Shown here: positions 18,361-26,661 of the stretch, piece by piece
Position numbering within the stretch: the stretch's first letter is position 1
Layout of the letters: each line of letters opens with the position of its first letter
Assembly: GCF_026130165.1 (NCBI RefSeq)
Contig: NZ_JAIHOM010000039.1
Location: 1-41,576 of the forward strand
Origin: Spirulina subsalsa FACHB-351
GTDB lineage: Bacteria; Cyanobacteriota; Cyanobacteriia; Cyanobacteriales; Spirulinaceae
Length of the DNA: 41,576 nt
Reading direction: 5' to 3'
Translations under genes and position numbers: made by a program
The notes under the pieces: model-generated
What the model saw: only the letters and a program-made list of their open reading frames with translations
Database searches by the model: none
Told to the model about the DNA's origin: nothing

Positions 18361-18672
18361 ATGACCTACCCTATGCCCCACTCTGAGGATTTAGCTTCTA
18401 TGGCTCAAATCCCCCTCCCGTCCCATATTCATTATGAATTGCTCTTACAACTCCTAGAACGCCAGACCTCGCCTTCTGTCGATCATTCTCCAGTCATGCG
18501 GGAACAGGTACAACAGTTAATTATTACTCTGCGCAAGGCGCTCGCCCAACAGCGCCAACTCGAAACCATTTTTGAGCAGGCGAAAATCCCCTATGAGCAT
18601 CGCTGGTCTTTAAATAGTTGTGGTATTGACACTCTCAGGTCTAAAGACACTGAGATTCTGCGGACAGAGTAG
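18361..18672 (+). CDS. DUF5340-like small protein with altered C-terminus
   Basis: The core PLPSHIHYELLLQLLERQT and LRKALAQQRQLE...YEHRWSLN matches my memory of the cyanobacterial DUF5340 family, of unknown function, normally around 80 residues. From the ATG at 18361 this protein is 103 residues; ATGs at 18373 and 18400 are alternatives, the last giving MAQIPLPSHIH. The final ~18 residues (SCGIDTLRSKDTEILRTE) are encoded across the antisense end of a TnpB relic, so I infer the native C-terminus was replaced on insertion. It lies 28 bases after trpC. Confidence 0.65.
   Translation: MTYPMPHSEDLASMAQIPLPSHIHYELLLQLLERQTSPSVDHSPVMREQVQQLIITLRKALAQQRQLETIFEQAKIPYEHRWSLNSCGIDTLRSKDTEILRTE
18634..18654. 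repeat. IS end hairpin matching the one at 3967
   Basis: CTCAGGTCT pairs with AGACACTGAG. The hairpin at 3967-3987 has the same architecture with GGCT/AGCC in place of GTCT/AGAC, a paired change that keeps the stem. Confidence 0.6.
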
Positions 18673-18834
18673 ATTTTGGTATTGTCCAAAGTCTGACTCT
18701 CGCTACGGTCGTCAAACACCGTCTACCCAGTTGGCTAAGGTCTAAGCCTAGCTTGCTGGCTACTTTTCTGAGGATATTTGCAGCCTTGTTTGTGCCATCA
18801 CGTATTTGATGGTTACGCTTGGGGGTTACAGGGT
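18641..18834 (-). pseudogene. TnpB (IS200/IS605) C-terminal remnant
   Basis: On the minus strand this frame reads LDPVTPKRNHQIRDGTNKAANILRKV... ending SAESQCL at a TAG (18641-18643). The RDGTNKAANILRKV segment matches the RuvC-III end of TnpB (usually RDxNAAxNIL). Everything upstream, including the zinc ribbon, is gone: bases past 18834 belong to the EAL gene. The hairpin at 18634-18654 overlaps the stop, as right-end hairpins often do in these elements. Confidence 0.65.
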
Positions 18835-20379
18835 CTAAAGGGAAATCTCTGAAGCCGGGAGAGGTTGACAGAATAGGTAGCCCTGCCCAAATTCACAGCC
18901 TAGTTCTTGCAAATATTGTAATTGTTCTCGCGTTTCAATGCCCTCAGCGACCACAGCTAAACCCAGTTGATGACTCAACGCAATAATAGTTTGCACCATC
19001 TGATAATTGCGGTTGCCGGGTTGCATTTGGTTGACAAAAGAACGATCGATTTTCAGGGTGTCAATGGGGAAACGGTGCAAGTAGCCTAAAGAAGAGTACC
19101 CAGTCCCGAAATCATCTAAGCTGATCTGGATTTGTCGCGATCGCAATTCCTCAGTCAGCGCGATCGCCATTGTTGTATTCTCCATCAAAGCACTTTCGGT
19201 AATTTCCAACTTCAGATCCCAAGGATTCACCCCAGTTTTCGCCAGAACATTCTCCACATCCGCCAACAACGTAGCACTCCCAAACTGACGCACCGAAAGA
19301 TTCACACTCATTATCAAATCTGAATGCCCCTGTTGATGCCACTCCTGGAGTTGTTGACAAGCTTGTTCTAACACCACTAAACCCACCTGCACCACCAAAC
19401 CCGTTTCCTCCAGACAAGGGATAAACTCCCCCGGTGACACCAATCCTCGTTCAGGGTGTCGCCAACGCACCAAAGCTTCAAACCCCACAATCTCCTGAGT
19501 GGTGAGCCGAATAATGGGTTGATAATAAGTGATAAACTCCTGCCCTTCTAAAGCGCGTTGTAAGTCCGTTTCTAGTGTTAACCGTTTTAGCGTCGCTGCC
19601 TTCATTTCACGGTTAAAGATTTGAGAACACCCCTTACCCCGGAGTTTCGCCTTATACATTGCCATATCCGCCGCTTGTAAGAGGGCTTCTCCACTCGTGC
19701 CGACTTCCTCTTCTAGAGCAAGTCCCAGACAAACCGACATGAAAATATCACAGTTGGCCACCTGAAAAGGACTCAGAAACCCCGCCATCACCTGATCAAT
19801 CCAAGGGATTAACCCATCAGCATTGGGAACATGATGGAGCAAAAAGCAAAACTCATCCTCCCCCACCCGGCACAGCAAATCCCCCGGGCGTAGATACTGT
19901 TTGAGGCGTTGGGCGATGGACTGAAGCAATTCATTTCCTACCCCATAGCCAAAAGCACCATTGACTAACTTGAATTGATCACAGTCTAAATAGGCGATCG
20001 CACGATTCCCCCCAGAATCGAAAGTCTTTGCCAATCTATCCAGTAAGTAGACCCGACTCCCTAACTGGGTCAAACTATCTACATTGAGCAAATTTTCTAA
20101 CTGGGCTGTGCGTTCTACAACCATTGCCTCCAGTTGAGTATTAAACACCGCTAACTGTTGATATTGTTGGTGAATTCTCAACATCGAACGAACCCGCGCC
20201 ATTAGTTCCAACCGACTTAGAGGTTTGGCAATAAAATCATCCGCCCCCGCCGCTAAACATTCAGCGAGAGTGTCTTTGGAGGACAAAGCCGTGACCATAA
20301 TAATCGGAGTTCTTGCCCATTCTGGCATCTCTTTAATGCGTTTACAAACCTCGATCCCATCTAGAACAGGCATCATCAC
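18835..20379 (-). CDS. GGDEF-EAL protein with truncated receiver domain (3' part of a broken gene)
   Basis: From a GTG at 20379 this 514-residue frame has the second half of a receiver domain (1-66, with AKP at 51-53), a short coiled coil (68-96), a GGDEF domain (about 98-255) whose signature is GEDEF (173-177) rather than GG(D/E)EF, and an EAL domain (about 262-510). The EAL domain keeps E301 in GFEAL, NLSVRQF, EITES, DDFGTGYSSLGYL, KIDRSF and EGIET, so it should hydrolyse c-di-GMP; the cyclase half is likely inactive. The receiver Asp lies just before the start, in a frame that continues upstream into the next fragment. Confidence 0.85.
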   Translation of the reverse strand: MMMPVLDGIEVCKRIKEMPEWARTPIIMVTALSSKDTLAECLAAGADDFIAKPLSRLELMARVRSMLRIHQQYQQLAVFNTQLEAMVVERTAQLENLLNVDSLTQLGSRVYLLDRLAKTFDSGGNRAIAYLDCDQFKLVNGAFGYGVGNELLQSIAQRLKQYLRPGDLLCRVGEDEFCFLLHHVPNADGLIPWIDQVMAGFLSPFQVANCDIFMSVCLGLALEEEVGTSGEALLQAADMAMYKAKLRGKGCSQIFNREMKAATLKRLTLETDLQRALEGQEFITYYQPIIRLTTQEIVGFEALVRWRHPERGLVSPGEFIPCLEETGLVVQVGLVVLEQACQQLQEWHQQGHSDLIMSVNLSVRQFGSATLLADVENVLAKTGVNPWDLKLEITESALMENTTMAIALTEELRSRQIQISLDDFGTGYSSLGYLHRFPIDTLKIDRSFVNQMQPGNRNYQMVQTIIALSHQLGLAVVAEGIETREQLQYLQELGCEFGQGYLFCQPLPASEISL

Positions 20380-20390
20380 ATCCAGTAAAA

Positions 20391-20819
20391 TTAAATCCGG
20401 TTGGATGATGGGCAGAATGGCAATGGCCTCTGTGCCATTGGCGGCATAGTGTAAGTCATAGAATGAACACGAGCGCGTAATTCTAACGCATTAATCGGTT
20501 TACCCATAAAGTCATCTGCACCCGCGGCCAAGCATTCGGCGAGACTTTCCTTAGAAGATAAAGCTGTAACCATAATGATGGGTGTTGTTGCCCATTCTGG
20601 CATCGCTTTGATACGACGACAGACTTCAAGTCCATTCATAACAGGCATCATCACATCCAGTAAAATTAAATCGGGCTGCATGATTGGAAGAACTGAAATC
20701 GCATCTTCTCCACTCGCCGAATAGTATAACTCATAGTCTTGATTACTTAATAGAGTCTCAATGACATCAAAGTTGTCCGGTTCATCATCAACAACTAATA
20801 ATTTTGAGAAATTAATCAT
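20391..20819 (-). pseudogene. Receiver domain fragment (5' part of REC-REC-GGDEF-EAL gene)
   Basis: Residues 1-120 form a complete CheY-like receiver: D11/D12, phospho-acceptor D55 and K107. After S120 the frame leaves the family and ends 22 residues later. Reading the same DNA in the next frame gives YDLHYAANGTEAIAIL...LILLDVMMPV, which is the missing first half of the receiver carried by the downstream GGDEF-EAL frame. So an out-of-frame loss has removed the linker and the beginning of a second receiver and split one gene into two. The first receiver could still be made as a stand-alone protein. Confidence 0.8.
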
Positions 20820-20990
20820 GATTTTTACGGTTGGAATAACTTAAATATTCAGGCTATTGAATTAAGATCAATACTTAACTTAACAATCCATTAGCACCCA
20901 TGATTAAAGAGAAAATTATTTCAGGATCTATTCTACAACGAATTTTAAGGCTATTACAAGAATATTGTTTAAGAATATTTGTTTGCCCCC

Positions 20991-23900
20991 CTATTCCCCT
21001 TGGGTAAGCGGGGGAGTTAATAACTGCTGAATGGTCATGGTTAACTGTTTTAATTTCACGGGCTTACTCAAGTATTCATTCGCCCCTGCTTGTAAACAGC
21101 GATCGCGATCAATGTCCATCGCCAACGCCGTTAAAGCAATGATAGGAGTTCTAGCCAACTCAGGAATCTCCCGAATCCGTTTCATGGCCTCTAGTCCATC
21201 CATGCCTGGCATTTGAATATCCATTAAGATCAAATCAGGAGATAGAGCCACAGCCTGACTAATTGCCTCCTGACCATTTTTCGCCACTTCAATTCGATAA
21301 TCTTTCGCCATTAAATAGTTAGAAATTGTGCTGATATTGGCTTCATTATCTTCAGCTAACAACAGCAGAGGAGAAGATTCGCCCGGTGATTTGATTGGCA
21401 GATCATTGGTTTGTACCCCCAGATTAGCAGGGTGTTGTTCGGGAATCCTCTGGGCCGCTTCATAGGGCAGATCAATCATAAAACAACTCCCTACACCCTC
21501 TTCACTGGTTAACCCCACCTGTCCGCCATGAAGTTCAACAATCCGTTTAGTGAGAGCTAAACCTAAACCTGTGCCTTGATATTGGCGATTGAGGGCGCTA
21601 TCAATTTGCATAAAGGGTTGAAACAACTTTTTGATATTTTTGGGGCTAATCCCAATGCCCGTGTCAATGACTGCAAATCGGAGGGAGTGGGTTCTTCTCC
21701 CGGACTCAGAAGGGGGGATTGTGGTAACTTTCAACACGATGCGCCCCCACTCAGGGGTAAACTTCACCGCATTATTCAACAGATTAATTAAGACTTGACG
21801 GATGCGCCGTTCATCTAGAACAATATCGGGCAAATTTAAGGGCAGATCAACCGAGAGTTGAATTCGTTTTTTCAGGGCTTGCTGTTTGATGAAGGAGAGA
21901 CTCGATTGACACAGAGGGGCGATCGCCGTCGAGGAACAATCTAACTCCACCTGACCCGATTCTATCTTAGCTACATCCAAAATATCATTAATCAACTCTA
22001 GTAGGTGAGAGGCGCTCCGTTCCACCGTTTGCAGGGCTTTCAGTTGTCCGTCATTGAGGGGGCCGAAAATTTCCTCTTGTAGCCCTTCCGTCATGCCCAA
22101 GATCGCATTGAGGGGGGTGCGGAGTTCATGACTCATATTAGCCAGAAACTCATCCTTGAGACGGGTAGCGCGGATCAGTTCTTCGTTAGTTGCTTGCAGT
22201 TGGGCTTGGGCTATTTTGCGATCGGTGATATCTTCAGCAATGCCAGCCACCCGATAGATCTGACCTTGGGCATTAGGGATGGGGAAAGCGCGATCGCGAA
22301 TCCAGCGAATTTCCCCATCGGGGCGCACAATCCGATATTCCTCATCATATTCCCCTTTGATTTGTTTAGGAATCGCTGCCATAATACCAGCACGATCCTC
22401 CGGGTGAATCGCCTCCACCCAAGCATGAGGCGAAATATAAAGTTCATCTGACGTGCGGCCCCAGATGCGACTATAAGCTGGGCTGACATAGACTCTCTCC
22501 GTGCGTTCGAGTTCAATAATCCAAAAAACCGCATCAATCCCCTGTACCAATTGTCGGAATTTTTCCTCACTTTCCTGGAGAGCATTTTCTGCTCGTTTGC
22601 GATCGGTAATATCCTGAAAAGTTCCCACCACCCCAATAATATGCCCCCTCCAATCCCGCAGAGGCAGCTTATTGATATCCAGCCAATGCAAGTCCCCATC
22701 GGGAAAAATCGCCTGTTGCACAATACCGATCAGGGGAGATCCCGATTCAATCACCTGCTGATCAAGGCGGCGATATCTCAACGCTTCTGCCTCAGTGTAG
22801 AGATCAAAATCGGTTTTCCCCACCACCTGCTCGGGAGAATCAGCCCCCAAAGTTCTGGCGAATTGACCATTACAGCCTTGATAATGGAGTGCGCAATCTT
22901 TCCAGAATACAGCTAGGGGAACCGTATCTAAAACAGTTTGTAAAAACTGTTGAGATGCCCGCAGGTCTTGTTCAGCTCGTTCCCGTTGAACCAGTGCGGC
23001 GTGCTGTTCGCTAATATCCACATTGACCCCCGTCATGGTCAGAGGATGCCCCGCCTCATCCCGCACCACCACCCCATAGATTTTAAGGTGGCGAATCTTG
23101 CCATCAGGTAGGAAAATGCGAAATTCAGTATTGTATTCCCTCCCGGTTTTGAGAACCTTAGCCATATCTTCAGTCAAGCGCCGCAGATCCTCCGGGTGGA
23201 CATATTCCTGCCACTGTTCATAGGTGATCTGGGCATCTAGGGGGAAATGGTAAATTTCTCGCATCTGTTCATCCCAGATCAGCGTGTTGTCCTGCAATTG
23301 CCACGTCCAACACCCCATTGATGCCGATTTTAAAGCTAGGGAGAGACGTTCCGAGAGTTTTTGTAATTGGGCTTCCCGTTTTTGAAGTTCAGCCGTGCGT
23401 TGGGCGACCTTGGTTTCTAGCTCTTGGTTGAGGCGATGGAGTTGCTCCTCTGCCTGCTGGCGTTGACGCAGTGCAGCTTGCTTCTGGGTAATATCCCGCA
23501 CCATGAATAACACCTCATCCTCCCCACTTTTCACCACCCGCACCTCTTCATCCTGACGGCGGTTATTCACCCAGAGGGTTTGCTCATAAACTTGCAATTC
23601 CCCCGTTTCTAGGGCTTGGCGAATGTAGTGAAGCTGGCGTTCTGCCAACTCTGGGGGCAACATGGCCGTTATTGATTTTCCCGTGGGGTCAATCTGGGCG
23701 GGAATTACATCTCCACAACGAGAGGAGGTGACAAAACCTCGATAAACCCCATCAGCCCCCACCCGAAACATTAAATCAGGAATCGCCATCAATACGGCAT
23801 GGTTGCGACGCTCACTCTCCCGCAAGGCTTGCTCGGCTTGGCGACGTTCACGGCGAGTTTGAGCTTCTCGCATTTCCCGGCGCACTGTCTCCGGCAACCG

Positions 23901-24233
23901 GGCTAAATTCCCCTTCATAATGTAGTCGCTGGCTCCGGTTTTCATCATCTCCACGGCCAATTTTTCCCCAATGGTTCCCGACACCACCAAAAAGGGAATA
24001 TCCTGTTGGCTTTCCTTGAGGATTTCTAGGGCGGTGGGAGCATCAAAACCGGGGAGGTTATAATCGGAGACAATCACATCCCAAGGCTGGTGGGGTAGGG
24101 CTTCCCGCAGTGCCTGGGCTGTTTGCACCCGTTCCCAAATCAGATCAAATCCATCCCGTCGCAATACCCGCAGTAATAACTCGGCATCATCATCCGAGTC
24201 TTCAATTAATAAAAGATGCAGTGCTTCCGGCAT
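20991..24233 (-). CDS. Hybrid sensor histidine kinase REC-PAS4-HK-REC
   Basis: This 1080-residue cytosolic protein (no membrane segments) has: receiver 5-120 (D57); PAS 145-250; coiled coil 252-295; PAS 297-412; PAS 425-547; PAS 556-675; HisKA with H702 in FLANMSHELRTPLNAI; HATPase (NLLNNAVKFTPE, DTGIGIS, GTGLGLAL, about 800-925); and a C-terminal receiver 955-1070 (D1005). It starts 2 bases after the stop of the Rcp1-like regulator, so the two are coupled. Its HK-REC end is almost a copy of that in the giant kinase at 26660. Ligands of the PAS domains are unknown. Confidence 0.92.
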   Translation of the reverse strand: MPEALHLLLIEDSDDDAELLLRVLRRDGFDLIWERVQTAQALREALPHQPWDVIVSDYNLPGFDAPTALEILKESQQDIPFLVVSGTIGEKLAVEMMKTGASDYIMKGNLARLPETVRREMREAQTRRERRQAEQALRESERRNHAVLMAIPDLMFRVGADGVYRGFVTSSRCGDVIPAQIDPTGKSITAMLPPELAERQLHYIRQALETGELQVYEQTLWVNNRRQDEEVRVVKSGEDEVLFMVRDITQKQAALRQRQQAEEQLHRLNQELETKVAQRTAELQKREAQLQKLSERLSLALKSASMGCWTWQLQDNTLIWDEQMREIYHFPLDAQITYEQWQEYVHPEDLRRLTEDMAKVLKTGREYNTEFRIFLPDGKIRHLKIYGVVVRDEAGHPLTMTGVNVDISEQHAALVQRERAEQDLRASQQFLQTVLDTVPLAVFWKDCALHYQGCNGQFARTLGADSPEQVVGKTDFDLYTEAEALRYRRLDQQVIESGSPLIGIVQQAIFPDGDLHWLDINKLPLRDWRGHIIGVVGTFQDITDRKRAENALQESEEKFRQLVQGIDAVFWIIELERTERVYVSPAYSRIWGRTSDELYISPHAWVEAIHPEDRAGIMAAIPKQIKGEYDEEYRIVRPDGEIRWIRDRAFPIPNAQGQIYRVAGIAEDITDRKIAQAQLQATNEELIRATRLKDEFLANMSHELRTPLNAILGMTEGLQEEIFGPLNDGQLKALQTVERSASHLLELINDILDVAKIESGQVELDCSSTAIAPLCQSSLSFIKQQALKKRIQLSVDLPLNLPDIVLDERRIRQVLINLLNNAVKFTPEWGRIVLKVTTIPPSESGRRTHSLRFAVIDTGIGISPKNIKKLFQPFMQIDSALNRQYQGTGLGLALTKRIVELHGGQVGLTSEEGVGSCFMIDLPYEAAQRIPEQHPANLGVQTNDLPIKSPGESSPLLLLAEDNEANISTISNYLMAKDYRIEVAKNGQEAISQAVALSPDLILMDIQMPGMDGLEAMKRIREIPELARTPIIALTALAMDIDRDRCLQAGANEYLSKPVKLKQLTMTIQQLLTPPLTQGE

Positions 24234-24235
24234 AA

Positions 24236-24667
24236 TTACTCCCTCGGTTCCTCTGTGGGGATTGGCTCATTGATTAAGGCCCAATACAAACCTAATTGCG
24301 AAACAGCTTGGGCAAATTGCTCAAAATCGACGGGCTTTCGGACGTAACTATTGGCTCCTAAGTTGTAGCTTTCGAGAATATCGGGTTCTTCGCTGGAGGA
24401 CGTTAAAACCACGACGGGTAAGGTTTTAAACCTTGGCTCGCTTCGTAGTCTACGCAAAACATCTAAGCCGCTTATCTTCGGTAGTTTTAGGTCTAATAAC
24501 ACCACCGTTGGCAAGGGATAGGTGCTAAAAATCAAATTTAACGCTTCTTCGCCGTTGCGCGCAATTAAAATCGGGTTGGTGATTTTACTCCGACGGAGCG
24601 ATCGCAAGGTTAAGCGTTCATCATCGGGATTATCTTCAACTAAAATAATGGGACGGGGGGAAACCAT
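24236..24667 (-). CDS. Rcp1-type single-domain response regulator
   Basis: This 143-residue receiver has E11/D12 acid pocket, phospho-acceptor D59 in VVLLDLKLPKISGLDVL, the T/S switch VVVLTSSSEE and lysine in YVRKPVD. The DLKLPKxxGL pattern and extended C-terminus are typical of Rcp1, the partner of cyanobacterial phytochrome Cph1. It lies 50 bases after the PAS kinase gene on the same strand, which is almost certainly its phosphate donor, and 2 bases before the next hybrid kinase. It has no output domain. Confidence 0.93.
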   Translation of the reverse strand: MVSPRPIILVEDNPDDERLTLRSLRRSKITNPILIARNGEEALNLIFSTYPLPTVVLLDLKLPKISGLDVLRRLRSEPRFKTLPVVVLTSSSEEPDILESYNLGANSYVRKPVDFEQFAQAVSQLGLYWALINEPIPTEEPRE

Positions 24668-24717
24668 GGGCAGGATAACAGAAGGGTTGGCAGGAAAGGT
24701 GGGGTTCCCTTGGGCGA

Positions 24718-26553
24718 TTAGGGAATCGTAAAATAAAAGGTAGCCCCTTGTTCGATCGCTCCCTCAGCCCAAATTTTTCCCCCATGGCGACGGATGATCC
24801 GTTGTACTGTGGCTAAACCGATGCCTGTACCGGGAAATTCTGCGGTATTGTGGAGCCGTTGGAACACTCCAAAAAGCATTTTGGCGTATTGCATATCAAA
24901 CCCCGCGCCATCATCGCGCACAAAATAAACGGGGGTGGTTTTGCCGGGCATAACCCCCAATTCAATGCGGGCGCTGGGGTGATGGCTGGTGAATTTCCAG
25001 GCATTTTCCAGTAAATTGGTTAAGACGATCGCCATCAAGGTAGGATCGGCGGTTACTTTCAGATCCGGCGCAATGATAAATTCTACGGGTCTTTGGGGAT
25101 CTTGAATTTGCAAATCTTGGCTCAGGGCGCTTGCTAGGGCGCTGAGGTTCACCTGTTGCGGTTTGAGTTCAGAACGCGATACCCGCGACAGAGACAGTAG
25201 ATCATCGATCAGGTGACTCATCCGACTAATGTTATAGCGGATGCGATCGAAATAGTCTTGGGCGATGTCGTCAAATAGCTCCCCATAGTCCTCTAGGAGG
25301 GCTTGACTAAAGCCGTCAATGGCTCGCAGGGGAGCGCGCAGATCATGGGAGACAGAATAGGCAAAGGCTTCCAGTTCTTCGTTGGAGGCGGCTAGTTGCT
25401 GGCTGATTCTCAGCAGGTCAGTTTCGTGGGTTTTGCGCTCGGTAATATCTAAGACAGTACCGACTAAAGCCGTGACCTGGCCTTGGGCATCCATAATGGG
25501 TTCCCCTCGCGCTTGGATGTAGGTATAGGGGCCGTCTTCATGGCAGACGCGACATTCCAAATCGTAGGGTTTTCCGGTGGCGATCGCCTCGGCCACCACC
25601 CGATCATGATAAATCTGATCTTCTGGATGATAGATTTGCAAGAGTTCCTCATAACTCGGCATCCCTAGGGCGATATCGCGCCCCAACAGCCGAAAAACCT
25701 GCTCAGACCAAGTGATTTTACCCGTGGCGACTTCAAACTCCCAACTGCCGAGATGGGCAATCCGTTGGGCGGCATTCAGGTGGGCTTCCCGTTTTTTTAA
25801 GGTCTCTTCCATCTCTTGTTGCTGGGTAAGGTTCCGGGCGACAGCATAGAGGAAAGAGCCGTAGGGTTGGGTGTACCACTCTAGCTGAACATAACGACCA
25901 TCGGCACGGCGATAACGATTCACGAAACCTTCCACCTTTTCTTGTCCCTTCAATTGCTCAATGGCGGCTAGGGTGGCGGCGCGGTCTTCGGGATGGATGA
26001 AATCTAAGAGGATTTGCCCTTCCAGGTCTTTGACCTGATAACCCAAGGTGGTTTCCCAGGCGGGATTGAGGCGGATAAATCGCCCTTGGACATCGGCAAT
26101 GCAAAGCAGATTCAGGGTTAAGGTAAAGAAAGGTTCGAGATTCTTTTTAATATCCCGGTGGGGGGTGAGGAGTGAAAGCCATTTGTCCTGACTGATGACC
26201 CCTTCTAGGTTTCCTTGGTCATCCACAATCAAGACATGGCGCACCCCCTCAGTCAGAAAACATTGACCAATCTGGTCAATATCTTGCCAGTCCGACAGGT
26301 TCAGGGTTGGGGCGGGGCTAATGTCCAAAGTGGCGAGGGGCTGGCGGGTGTCCTGTCCTTGGGCGAATAGTCTCACCAGATCCTCGGCATTCAACAGCCC
26401 AAAGCCCTCCGGTTGGGAGATCACCACACAGCAGGAATCTGCCCCACTGATAGCGGCGATCGCCTCTTGGAGGCTATCCTCTAAGGTAAGTTGGGGGGGA
26501 GACGGGATAATGATAGTTTCCAGGTCTGCTAGGGTGGGTACACCAAATGGCAT
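24718..26553 (-). CDS. CBS/PAS sensor histidine kinase, Cph1-like kinase module
   Basis: This 611-residue protein has a degenerate CBS-pair-like region (about 12-130, with RHVLIVDDQGNLEGVIS), PAS 138-245, PAS 258-373, a HisKA with H403 in AFAYSVSHDLRAPLRAIDGF, and a HATPase (NLLENAWKFT, RDDGAGFDM, GTGIGLATV). The kinase module is of the phytochrome-like type that signals to Rcp1-like receivers, and such a receiver is the next gene. No transmembrane segment is seen. CBS pairs in other proteins bind adenosyl nucleotides, so an energy-sensing role is possible but unproven. Confidence 0.9.
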   Translation of the reverse strand: MPFGVPTLADLETIIIPSPPQLTLEDSLQEAIAAISGADSCCVVISQPEGFGLLNAEDLVRLFAQGQDTRQPLATLDISPAPTLNLSDWQDIDQIGQCFLTEGVRHVLIVDDQGNLEGVISQDKWLSLLTPHRDIKKNLEPFFTLTLNLLCIADVQGRFIRLNPAWETTLGYQVKDLEGQILLDFIHPEDRAATLAAIEQLKGQEKVEGFVNRYRRADGRYVQLEWYTQPYGSFLYAVARNLTQQQEMEETLKKREAHLNAAQRIAHLGSWEFEVATGKITWSEQVFRLLGRDIALGMPSYEELLQIYHPEDQIYHDRVVAEAIATGKPYDLECRVCHEDGPYTYIQARGEPIMDAQGQVTALVGTVLDITERKTHETDLLRISQQLAASNEELEAFAYSVSHDLRAPLRAIDGFSQALLEDYGELFDDIAQDYFDRIRYNISRMSHLIDDLLSLSRVSRSELKPQQVNLSALASALSQDLQIQDPQRPVEFIIAPDLKVTADPTLMAIVLTNLLENAWKFTSHHPSARIELGVMPGKTTPVYFVRDDGAGFDMQYAKMLFGVFQRLHNTAEFPGTGIGLATVQRIIRRHGGKIWAEGAIEQGATFYFTIP

Positions 26554-26595
26554 AACTTATTCCTGATTATTTGATTTCGAGTCATTAGATTAATT

Positions 26596-26661
26596 AGGGC
26601 TTGCTGAATAACTCTACCTATTCCCTATTCCCTATTCTTAGAGACATATTCAGCAAGCCCT
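26596..26661. repeat. MITE-like repeat (copy 4), both ends present
   Basis: Left end AGGGCTTGCTGAATAACT and right end ATATTCAGCAAGCCCT enclose only about 30 bases of CTATTCC-type repeats. It fills the gap between two kinase genes. The right end overlaps the stop codon (TAG, 26660-26662) of the giant kinase: on that strand the A and G of the stop are the first two bases of the repeat. No matching target duplication is evident. Confidence 0.75.

Noticed and set aside
22211-22723. 170-codon open frame in the second hybrid kinase
   Set aside because: Same-strand alternate frame within PAS domains; no independent features.
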